Of a stretch of 64,000 nucleotides of DNA, positions 12,813 through 23,810 are shown one piece after another (the stretch's first letter is position 1; each line of letters starts with the position of its first letter). The notes under the pieces are model-generated. The model made no database searches and was not told where the DNA came from. It was given only the letters and a program-made list of their open reading frames with translations. A program made the position numbers and the translations under genes. The DNA is from Cylicocyclus nassatus (lineage: Eukaryota; Nematoda; Chromadorea; Rhabditida; Strongylidae). The stretch lies in NCBI GenBank assembly GCA_958299035.1, contig CATQJL010000305.1, positions 33,121,733-33,185,732 on the forward strand, given 5' to 3'.

Positions 12813-14576
12813 TAAGTATGTTCAGGCTTCATCAGCATTGTAAATAATCAGTTATGTTTATTTATGGTATATTTCTGCTTCTGGTAATGGACTGACAAGA
12901 AAGGGTCACAAAGTCGAAGTGGCCGCTTAATAAACTGCGTAACATTTAAGAACTTGGAACGCTAATTCAAATCAGCTTTCTGTTGCAGAGCGCCTTCAGG
13001 GAAATAGTTATGAGTAATGCTGAGCCGAAAAAGGGAACAATTAGTTGGGGCAAATTCTTGTTACAGCTGGGACGTCGAAGAGAAATAGAAAGTGCCGGTT
13101 TATGAGAGGCTGTAGCGACCCCTTCTACCTTTGAAATGATCACAATTCGTTTCCCCGAAATCTGCGGGACCCCAGATTTAGAATTAGCGCTCCAAGCCTT
13201 CATTAGCTGTATTCTTTTTTTTTTAATGATCGGCCTTCGTGGCTCTCCTTGTTAGATGTTGGGTTGATGCAGAAATGCGTAATTTAAACAAAATCTAATA
13301 ACTTTCCAAGTGCCAAACCTTAAATCATCAATGTGTCTTCCAAAAACAGCTGAAGGCTTGCGCTCCATGAGAGATGTCGAAGCGTGACTTTGATTGAGAG
13401 AACGAAGCTTCTAAAAATAGCGTTTCAAAATTTAAGTATTTAGTTTGATGCTAGAAAATTGCATAGGAACCTCAAATTTCTTACATAGCAGTTCCATGCC
13501 TTGCCGTGGCAGGTTTCGGTCTTGCATAAAACGTATAAACAAGAAATTTGTCAAAAATGTCTTTCACAAAAAACGTCACAGTTTTCCAGCTGTATTTTAG
13601 ATCACTCTAGTCTTGAACTTCATTTCTGTGAAGAAACTGCAGCAATAAAGGGATTTCCCCTGTAAAAATGACCTGAAATTTCTGGCTGATTTCTTGTCCT
13701 CGGATTTCGCGAAACCGAAGCTTGCTACGGTTAAATATTGAATGCTGCTATAAGGATCATCACAGATTCAGATTTTTTGGGCCTGGCTAGAGCCCGTTCG
13801 CTATTTTTTAACACTAAGTTCAGGAAAAGCTGAGCTTTAATCGCTATTTGAGCTTGCAAGAATGACTAGAGTGGGACGTTTGCGTGGGATTCGTGCCGCT
13901 CAGGTAGAGGACTATATTTCGCCAAAAAGGGGCCTCACACACAGCACATCGAGAACCACTGTGTCTAATCTATAAGGATTCACACCTCACCAAGATTTTA
14001 AATGTGTCGCAAATCTCAATTGAATTCCAAATGCATCAATTTATAGCGGACTCAGAGCATTTGATGGAATTTAGAGTCATGAATTTGAGCCAGAGCGCTA
14101 CAGCTCGAACCAAAGACATCAATAGCATGCTCTTGTCCCTTCAACGACGTTCCTCTTACAACAAGTGATTCCAAAGAGCGCTATTGAACGATAACGAGTG
14201 CTACTGTCCTTACAGTGCGATGGGGATACACCCGATAGAAAAACAGGTGCCTCAGAATTTTTACGTACTAGTGATCATTTCCATTTTTTTTTGATTTTGC
14301 TTGAAAAGACTGAATGAAAAATTTTTACCTACAAACACGTCGCGGGATGTCCTGCATAGATCTCATGCCCCAACGCAAACGACGCGGCCCAATCGAACAT
14401 TTTAGCGCGAAGGTTCAAATATTTGCAGACAGACCGTAGATTTTTCGTTCAACGGTTTTCTCTCAGTGTTTTTGACACTTTTCTACCATTTGCTTCATTT
14501 GCCACATGAGAGCTTCTGTTTTGCCTGTTTGTTCGTTATGTCTTTTGATCCTGCAATTGTTTAGGGCAACGGGGAC

Positions 14577-17500
14577 ATGGACAAGATTCCATTGAAAGAG
14601 GTCCCAGAGACAGTGGTTGACAAAGATCGTGGAATAACGTACATCAGAGGCAAATTCCTTGGCAAGGGAGGTTTTGCGCGATGTTATGAGCTTAGGAACT
14701 CGACTACAAATGAAATCTTCGCTGGTAAAATTGTTTCAAAAACACTGCTGATAAAGCCATACCAACGCGAAAAGGTAATTTCTACATGGAATATTCTACT
14801 GCCTAAGAATGTTAAATCCTTTTTGCAGATGTCCCAGGAAGTGCAAATCCATCGAAGCTTGAGTCATCCACATGTCGTACAACTGTACAGTTTCTTTGAA
14901 GATGCTGACAATGTTTACATCACCTTGGAATTGTGCGCACGCCGTTCTCTGATGGAGCTTCATAAAAGGAGAAGAGCTGTTACCGAACCGGAAGCTCGTT
15001 ACTTCACCCATCAGGTCTGACATACTGCCAGATGCAATCTCATGAAAATTTGGAAAGCTCAGGTGTGTTTGGCTGTCGACTATCTGCACGATAAAAAAGT
15101 GATTCACCGTGATCTCAAATTGGGCAACTTGTTCCTCAACGGGGAACTCCAGGTAGATTTAAAAACTTATCAATAGAACCTTGTTGTTCCTTACCTGTAA
15201 GCTTTATTCTAGGTTAAAATTGGAGACTTCGGCCTGGCAACTACTGTAGATAATGAAGGAGAACGAAAGAAGACTCTCTGTGGTACTCCTAATTATATTG
15301 CACGTGAGTTTATTTTATCATATTTTGACCTATCTGAGCAAATGCTTTAAAGTGATTAAAGTGATTTTTGTTTTACTACCTTACGGTCTGCGAATCAAGT
15401 TTTGAAATTGCACTTGGTTCATTTGAGAACTTTTTTCAAAAGTATTATATAACTATCAAGTGATAGCTGATTCTTCTTCATACTCGCATCAGTCATAACC
15501 GCTCATGCAAGATTATGCTCTATGAAATGCCAAATTTTTACTTATCGAATTTCAGCTGAGGTGCTCGACAAGAAAGGACATTCATTCGAAGTCGATATAT
15601 GGGCTATAGGTTGCATACTATACACGTTGCTCTTTGGGCGCCCACCTTTTGAGACGAAATCTCTTAAGGTTTAATGCAGTTACACAGTTGGCTACCTCGA
15701 TGATGTTTTTGTAGGAGACCTACAGTCGCATCAAATTGAATCAGTATCGAGTTCCTTCTACCGCCTCCCCTACTGCTGCTCATCTCATCCAGAACCTACT
15801 TGCTGCTGATCCCGCAAAGCGTCCCACAGTGAAACAGGTAGATATGTTTGCGTTTTTTTTTTTGCGATAGCAAATTACTTTCTGGTACTGCAACTTTAAA
15901 CATAGCATGTTCTTTTCCCTTCAATTGGTTCTGGTCATTTCCCGCACTGATCCTCTGAGACAACCTTGAAACCAGCTTGTAGCCTTCATTTGTTTCTTAT
16001 GACCTACAAGAGCTGAAAAGCAATTACGGTCTTTTGCTATAGAAATGCAGTACCTTTATTGATCAGCTAATTAGTGTTTCTCTAAACAAATTACATTAGT
16101 ATACCTTTTTGATTCAGCTTTGTGAATACTGCTTTTGCTTTTTGATTTTTGAAACCTACGAAATCCGCACTCCGAGCATCGTCGGAAAGCTTCTGATTGC
16201 GTTTTCAGGTATTGGCTCATGAGTTCTTCCGTTCTGGTTTCATGCCCACGAGGCTTCCGATATCCTGCCTTACGATGGCTCCTAAATTCACTCGTCATAG
16301 CGAGGTTTGTTATCTCTCAGCATTGTCAGTGAGAAGCAGTAGTCATGTAAAGGTCTTCGAATAGTTGACTAATAGCTACGTCTCCCAACGGAAAGTGAAT
16401 AGAACTTTATTTTGTAGGTGGGTATCCCAGCTTCAGTTGATCGTCGTGCAGTTCCTGCCGGTGTGCTTAGCCCCAAGCAGTTGGTCAAGTATGTTCCAAT
16501 CCAGATAAGGTGTCTATAATTTTTATAAAAATATTACAGGCAAGATCTTATGGGCACGCATCCACGCGCCCTCAATGCAGTGCCAGAAAACAAAGCTATA
16601 GATGGCGAACGTGTTGACAGAGGTTTTCCTATCTCTTTACTTCCCACCACCTTATTGTTGAGCGTGCCCAAGAAATATTTTCCCTAGGTGTTGCATGTGT
16701 GAAGGTCCCAGAAGATGTGTATCTCTCCGAGCTTTACGAGCAGATTACTTCGCTTGTTTCCGCACGAGTTCCAGAGGTGAGCACCGATCGTGAAGGCTGC
16801 CACTCGGTGAAATCTTCTTCATTTCCAGCGGCAACTGCGGGTGGAAGATGAAGCTCCGGAAGCCATGCCCATCTTTTGGATTAGTAAATGGGTCGATTAC
16901 TCCGACAAGTACGGGATTGGTTACCAACTTTGTGACAACTCGGTATGTTTCGTTGTTGTTTTTTTTTGTGATATTCGCTTCATCTTCAGTACTGTTTTCT
17001 GTTAATCTTCCCCATTCTCATTGATAGTTACAATGAGGCTGCTCAGAATTTTTTTTCAAACCGAATTATTTTTCGTTTTACGCTAGTAAATTCTGTTGAA
17101 TGTCAGAATTACTTTTCCAATAATTGCCCAAAGTATGCTCATTCATCTAAATTCAGGTTGGAGTGCTGTTCAACGATAGTTCCAAACTTGTTTTGGATGA
17201 GGCTGGTAATGAGCTGACCTACATCGAGAAAAATGATAAGGAGAATTATTATGCCATTGACTGCTTTCCGGACTCTCTCGCTAAGAAGGTACGGTAAAGT
17301 TGTGGTGTTTCATCTTCGGACCATGATTTTCTTTGAGGTTACTTTGCTAAAATATTTCCGAACGTACATGAATGAACATCTTATCAAAGCGGGAGCCCAT
17401 GTAGTGAAAAAGGTTTGTCAAACTTCCAATGACAAGACCATTCCGGAATGGTTCACTTTAGGATGGAGATGATTTGGCTCGTTTACCGGTGCTTCGTTAT

Positions 17501-19381
17501 TGGTTCCGCACTCGATCTGCCATAGTTTTGCATTTGTCTAATGGAACCTTACAAATCAACTTCTTTGAGGTAGTTTCTCCGAAGCAATAGTGCGTAAAAT
17601 TCCTGATTTTGATTTAGGACCACACTAAAGCAATAGTCTGTCCTCTGATGGGTGCTATCACATACATCGATGAGCAAAGGAACTTCCGAGTGTATAAACT
17701 GTCGCACCTTGAAAAGTACGGATGTACCACAGTGAGTTTACTTCATGATGCTCTAGAGTTTCTAAAATTGTCTACTATCATGACGGAATAATTCAAATAC
17801 AAGTTGTGCTTCTTCAGTATGTGAGGTAGAATGCTGATTTTCTATGCTGTGCTTTTCTTTCATTATATTAGCCTTTCACATTTGTGTCACTGCATTTTAC
17901 TTTCACTTTCACGGATAACAATTATCAGTTTCTGATGACCAATTTGAATAAGCATGTTCGGGACTGTAAGATGCTTCAAATTCAGATTGGTTGATTTTCT
18001 ACTTAATTACAGGCACTGATGAGCCGATTGCGATATGTTAAAACTATGGTGGAACGACTGATGACCTCAAACAACTCTCGACCCGGAGCTATAAGCACTG
18101 TGCGGGTTAGATTATTGTTAGAAAATGAGCAAGTAGCTTACTGTTGAAATTACAAGCAAAGATAGGTCTTATATTAGATATTAGAATGCGCAATTCCTGT
18201 GTCTCGTGCGATACAATTTTAAGCTATCTCAGTAGTATCTCAGTTGCTTCTCCCTCCCTCTCCTCTTCTGAATTTCATTATACATTGTCTCGGATTTTAT
18301 GCAAAAGAGCGCTATTCTAAAAACGGTTTTAAAATACTGTACTATGCCAGGACTGATGCAAAGTGAGTTACCAAGTTAGGCTGAGCTCGCAGATCTTTGT
18401 TGAGTGTAGAGGTGAAGAGTGGGGTTGGTCTCTTGCGGCTGTATTTGCTCGCATATTGGATCGCTAAAATGCGCGCGAATTCTGCTGTAGTTGTCCGGGT
18501 TTCTTGATTTTTGCTAATAGCGGGTAATCGAGTTTTGACCTGCGCTGCTAACAGGAAGTTAGCCTGGTTGAAGTGGCAGTTCGGAATACGTTGTATACCG
18601 ATGAATAAAGCTTTGAAGGCTAAATCAGATATACCTTCCATATCTGTGATTCGCTCTTCTAAAAAAAAGTTATGAGCTTTTCTTATGCCATTTTGTGCAT
18701 TTTCAGTCAAATCACGGTAGTTTTCACACAAAAGTACGCAAAAGTATGGCTCAGGCAAAGCATCTAATAAGCCCTGTAGGTCTAACCTGACATTATCCGT
18801 ACGTTCCAAGTGTTGTCCATCTATGTTGTTAGTCACAGGTCGTAAATTTCCTTCTAGACCACATTTTCATTATGAATACAGAGAAGCCCATAACTTCCTG
18901 TACGAAAGCGCTTTGCAGATTTAGAATCCACATCTGGGATCAGCGCTTTGAGCTCCATCCGTAGGTATACATCAACTTCCGAATAGCCACTTCGACCAAG
19001 CGAACTTCCCTTATAAGAAATAATTTGCCTTTTGACCGCATTCAGCATTTATACAAGCGGAATTTACAGTCTTAGCCTGCTTGAAGGTTGAATGTGAGCA
19101 TGATATTCTGTTTATCTCTGTGTGTCGTAACAGCATATAAGTGTTGAAGTTTTCTTCTCACGGACCTCTAGAAGACTGGAATGGGAGCTGCTGTTACACA
19201 TGTTAGATAATCAGAAAATGGAAATAGCTAGGGTGATAAATTGCATCCAGAAATCAATTGACAAAATCAGTTAGCTCGCCAGCTGTGGAATGATCCTTTA
19301 CTAATCCAACACTCTTTTCAGACACGATCATCATCAGCAAGTGGTGGTTCGCAGAGTGCTCGACCTCAACTACGTCTATGA
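14577..19381 (+). CDS. plk-1: Polo-like kinase (PLK1/PLK-1 class)
   Basis: Serine/threonine kinase controlling mitotic entry, centrosomes and cytokinesis. All 17 exons were assembled: 14577-14774, 14829-15014, 15063-15152, 15213-15303, 15556-15668, 15715-15837, 16209-16304, 16418-16488, 16540-16622, 16688-16776, 16829-16942, 17157-17288, 17338-17412, 17462-17569, 17618-17731, 18013-18105 and 19322-19381, giving 611 residues. The kinase domain has GKGGFA, ATP-binding K51, HRDLK with D145, DFG at 163-165 and an activation-loop threonine (T179, before LCGTPNY). Two polo boxes follow: [13 protein letters not shown] near 397-409, carrying the phosphopeptide-binding Trp, and FFEDHTKAI near 521-529, with the His/Lys pincer. 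A TTGTTTAG acceptor at 14564, 12 bases before the ATG, suggests trans-splicing. plk-1 and plk-2 cannot be separated from sequence alone. Confidence 0.97.
18342..19048 (-). pseudogene. Disrupted antisense ORF inside the last plk-1 intron
   Basis: Two overlapping-strand frames read as one protein broken by a frameshift near 18850. The first starts at ATG 19048 ([14 protein letters not shown]) and ends HNENVV; the second runs on as [15 protein letters not shown] to a stop at 18342. Together they give about 230 residues without low complexity, rich in Leu, Glu and Asn. I do not recognise the family. Lack of introns plus a frameshift suggests a retrocopy or a transposon-derived gene fragment. It lies within intron 16 of the polo kinase (18106-19321), on the opposite strand. 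Confidence 0.45.
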
Positions 19382-20381
19382 GAAAATTTCTGAACTGAAT
19401 GTATCAACTACTAGCATATGACTGTAAATTTTTCTTTCGTAAGCCTGTGCATTTTTTAGGCAGACATTTCTGATGACATGAGTTATATCCTCGAAATTCA
19501 TTGTTTGCATTGCGTCTAATCTCATTTCTTCCAAATCTTTTTAGTTGGTTGGAACTCTGCTCATATCTGTGCTGATATTCATCTTGACTAATCTCTTATG
19601 TTTACCTTAAAACGTGGTGGTAAATCCAACGAACTTTCTGAATGCATATCACTTGGTTCATGCTCTGTTCAATATGTCCAAATGTGATTATAGCTACTGA
19701 TTTGCTATAAAAGTGAAAGCTTGATATCGGTGTTAATTAAATACGGATGAGTGTTATGTTCACAAAATATATTCTATGTATCACATAAAATCTCTTCTAA
19801 TAGTATCTTACTCGTGGAAAGGCATTACTCAGTGTTCGTGTTCACATCCAATTCATTACTGCGCAATACAATATATGCTCTAGAGACAATTGTTGCGCGA
19901 ACTCAAGTTCATATTTTTGGTTTATGAGGAAAAATTTTTGCAGTTTTTCCACTTTTTGAACTCTCATCCAAGCTTTCTTGGAGCGGAGTTAGTATCGTTC
20001 ATTACCTTTTTGTTCCTTATAAAAGAGGGAAAACAACTACTGCTGATGTTGCATCGTCTTTATAATAGTAAATAGTTCAATGAAATTGTGTCTTCGGGAA
20101 TCGGTTTATGTTGCTATCGAAATGCGAGTGTTTGTGTTATCAAGGCAGGCGCCAGCTTATCTGTCAGCCGCTTCATACGCTTTCGGTCAAAATGATTTGA
20201 CCGATAGCATAGCAAAGTGGATGAAGCGGATAATTCCCGTGCCTGGCTGAAGCAGAATTCTGCGCAAATGTCCGCAACGCATGAACGCTATGTCTACCAT
20301 CAAGCCTACTAGAATATATCTGTCCGTTTTTTGTGCTCGAAAAGAATAGCTGTTACTATAAGTTCAGGTCAATTTCTGATA
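19382..20381. other. Intergenic region between plk-1 and leo-1
   Basis: About 1.0 kb, too long for a typical operon gap. It contains the plk-1 3' UTR, a hairpin-forming segment at 20143-20249 and a likely spliced-leader acceptor (AAGTTCAG, ending 20368) shortly before the leo-1 ATG. The 61-residue open frame at 19890 is not supported. Confidence 0.5.
20143..20249. repeat. Imperfect hairpin upstream of leo-1
   Basis: CAGCCGCTTCAT near 20165 pairs with ATGAAGCGG near 20221, GGTCAAA pairs with TTTGACC around a 4-base loop at about 20191-20194, and the outer GGCAGGCGCC faces GTGCCTGGCTG. The stem is about 50 bases with bulges. It could be a small MITE or a precursor-like RNA fold; nothing decides between them. 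Confidence 0.4.
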
Positions 20382-23247
20382 TGTCAGATTCTGACACAGG
20401 CAGTGATAATAGCGACCATAGCGATCATAAGGGTGTTGAAAACAACGAAGGGTTTGTGTTTCCTCTCTATCGTCTGATCAGGGTCTCTAGCCCATGCTTT
20501 CAGCCATAATTCGGATTCCACTCCATCCCATAGATCCGATACTCCTTCACATCGGTCAAACACGCCATCACACCGATCTAATCAGGATGAAAATTCACAA
20601 GATCTGCCCAGTGAAAAAGGTGTTTGCTTTTATATGTTCGCGTTTTGATTATCTTTTTTGTTGTTTATTTTTGTTCTATCATCATAATATGAGAATGATT
20701 GACTTTGTTTTTTTTTCATATGGGGAGGGAAAACGATGCTGATTGAAGTTTATTTCCCGTTTAAAATGGCTTCGGAGCTAATGTTTTGCCAGATCGTGAA
20801 GACCTTGCTCCAGGATGCCACAAGGCCACGAACCACTTAAACAGACCCCGCACTTTTCAAATAACTAAATAACTAAATAAATCAAATAATATTAAATAAA
20901 TAATTAAACAAATAACTAAATAAATTGCTTCTGATCGTTTGACAAGAGAGGAAACCAAGAGGTTGATGGATGAGCATGGCCGCAAACTCACCAAGCTTCA
21001 CGATGAAGCACAGCCTTATACATTTTTTTCGAGATAGCTGTTTGAGCCCAACAGTTTTGATGGATTTAGGGCAAATAAATCTGGTCATTGAACGCAATTT
21101 AACGGTCTCCTAATCGGACTGTTCATCAGTACACATTAGAAGCGAATTTGACTTTTTTTGCTGCTTCTCACGGTCAGTATGTGTATATTTAGGCTCCAAT
21201 AAGAGCGACTCCGAACGATCATCAGCAACACCTCCCAATAGGAATAGGAAAAGCCTAGTCAACGATAGTTCTGAAGACGAGGTGTAGGACGTTCGTCCTT
21301 GATTTCCAGAAGCTATCTGCACCATATGCAGGCTGTTCTATTTTACTTTCCTGAAGAGATATGTTTAGGGGATTAGGAGCGAGGCCGAAGGGGCGACTGC
21401 GGCACGAATTTTTGGAGATGATGTATCGTCATCAGATTCTGACGATGAACGAGGAGATGCAATCAAGAAGAGGAAGCAGGATAATGACACTGATGGGAAT
21501 CAATCCGATGCAAGCAGAAAAAGTTAGTTCAATAGTCAACGCTATTAACATAGGTTCACGATGTAAACTTATGTGCTCTTCTCATTTAGGTGAAGAAAGC
21601 ATACATGGCATTCGAATGTATCCCGATCAAGAGGAGGAGCAAGAGAAGGAACTTCCACCGACGATCATCGAGGTGAGTCTTGTTTCGTAAGCTGGAACGA
21701 AGTGTTCTTCACTTGTTTGCTCAGTGTTATATTTTTTTAACATTTGCGAATACCTAGTTGTTTAGGCCTCTATGAGCAAAGTTGACTGTGATTTTGGAGA
21801 TGGCATTCAGTTCATGAAGGTACAACTTTGAGAGTATCTTTGCTTTGGTACTTTTGATGAATTAAACGAAGTAGAACCATCGTTTTACCACTTATAGATC
21901 CCCAACTTTTTCTCCATAGCTTTGAAGCCGTTTGACCCAGAAACGTACGAAGAAGATGAAGACGATGATCAAGTTGACGAAGAAGGTCGCAACCGTTTGA
22001 AATTGAAGGTGCATTAGATATCTTTTCATGCGGCATGTTCATCATTTTCCTTTTCTTTTAGGCTGAAAACACAATCAGATGGCGGTTTGCTCACGATGCA
22101 GATGGAAATATTGTGAAAGAAAGCAACGCTAAAATCATTCGATGGAGTGATGGAAGGTATGCCCGAGCTACCTACGTTTGCCGGCTTACATTTTAAGCTA
22201 AGATTTCACCATTGCAGTATGTCAATGGTTATCGGTAAAGAACGATTTGACGTAGAATCTGTGCCTATTACCGGAAATATGCAACATCTGTTTATCCGAC
22301 AGGGAACCGGTCTCGTTGCACAGAAAATATTTGATAGAAAACTGATATTCCGTCCTCATTCTACAGACAGCGAAACGCACAAGAAGGTTTGTTCTCAATC
22401 ATGAAACTGCTTTGGGCACCGCTGATTCTGTTAATGTGCCTTGCTGCATTCATTTTCGTCATTTATCGTTACAAATTTTTACAATTTTATTTCTAGGTCA
22501 CCATGAGCATGGCCGAGCGTACGCGTAAAAGTGCTCAAGTTCGGATGGTTGCAGAAGTCGGTGCAAACCCCGAGCAAGCACGAAGGGTTGGTGAAAATCT
22601 TTTTCTACTACTTCGTTTCCCGATGACCTTCTCGTACAGGAGGCAGTACGGCGAGAAGAAGAGGCATTTAGAGCTGCACTGCGAAAGGAAACTCAACAAC
22701 GGCGTACAAAAGACAGACATCGTCCCAATGCTGCTTATCTTGAAGGACGACCTGACTATTCTGGTAACAATATCCTTTATGTGACGAGACGAGAGCAGTC
22801 TGTTATGTTTTCTTATTCAGATGATGAAGAACACACTCCACGACCTCGTGGCAGAGGTTTCGATGCTCCTCTCATCGGTGCAAGTGATTCGGAAGATAGT
22901 GATATTGGCCATCGTGGTAACGAAAGAGATGCTGAAGATTCCGATGAGGTAACCGAACCGAGTCGTTTCGTACAGTTTTTCCGCAAAATAATGAGTTTGA
23001 CTGCTTCGATGAGTTTGATATCTGTGATTTTGCCGCAATTAATGATCGAGCCTAATTTTTTTTAATCAGTTTACGTCATTTTCAGGAAATTTTGATGCTC
23101 TTGAGAGTAATACTTGTATATCATAGATTATTTCATTCAATGCAGAAGTAAGCTCAGAAGTGAACTGTTTTATTTTTCTAGGAGTTCCGAAGAAAGAAGC
23201 AACAACAAAAGAAGAAGATTGTGACAAGTGACGAAGAAAGTGACTAA
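20382..23247 (+). CDS. leo-1: RNA polymerase-associated protein LEO1 (PAF1 complex)
   Basis: Subunit of the nuclear PAF1 complex that travels with RNA polymerase II and supports histone modification. Exons: 20382 to about 20451, 20482-20619, 21193-21281, 21369-21522, 21590-21672, 21766-21819, 21898-22008, 22062-22156, 22218-22386, 22497-22586, 22640-22763, 22821-22948 and 23182-23247, about 456 residues. The acidic Ser/Asp-rich N-terminus is typical. The conserved core includes [52 protein letters not shown] and [12 protein letters not shown], all LEO1 landmarks. The C-terminus is charged and ends [12 protein letters not shown]. The reading frame of exon 1 beyond its first six codons, and its exact donor, are uncertain; the rest joins with consistent phases. 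It converges with the GRAMD4-like gene, stop codons about 560 bp apart. Confidence 0.95.
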
Positions 23248-23810
23248 TTCAAAACTACTGCTTTTCACTGATCCACATCCTTTTTATTGACGATAATCTC
23301 TGTTCTACGAGTTAACACAAGTTGTACACACTGTTGATTTTCGTAAGTATAAACACTTTATCAGACATTATCATAATGTACATACACCATGGAATATGCT
23401 CTCTAACTGCAGGCTTTGAACCTTCTATAGTTTAGAAGTGCTTTTCATAAATTGTAAGTGAGGAAAATAATGAAGAAGAGTACTGTTTGGCGCTAAACCT
23501 TTCTAGGCGAGAAGTGCAAATCAGTAAGGGGCATTTAAGTCTTTGGGCAAGCATTTATGATCAGTATAGAAATTAGGTGAAATTTCAAGCCTACATGCAT
23601 GGATTGTAGCTTCTCTAGATCGGAGAATTTTATATACAGAATTGCATAAACCCGATTCAAGGTCTGGCCGTTATTAATACGATATTCCTTTGCTCAATAT
23701 CGTGAAAGTCCATGAAAGTCATGGTGTATATGGCACAAATGTATTTACAATTTCTTCTGATTTGACTAACAGGCTTGAGAAGACTCATTGAAACCAGCGT
23801 TGACCACACT
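23248..23810. other. Convergent 3' region of leo-1 and the GRAMD4-like gene
   Basis: Both genes end toward this 563-bp interval. No further gene or repeat was seen. Confidence 0.5.

Larger units (their letters stand above)
10806..14564. other. Gene-poor interval upstream of the polo kinase
   Basis: Holds a probable inverted-repeat element (11535-12368), a minus-strand open frame at 11068-11253 of protein-like composition (ends with a stop, no clear splice partner), and a possible plus-strand exon at 12576-12815. Nothing is recognised from about 13210 to 14560, which includes the presumed kinase promoter. Confidence 0.5.
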
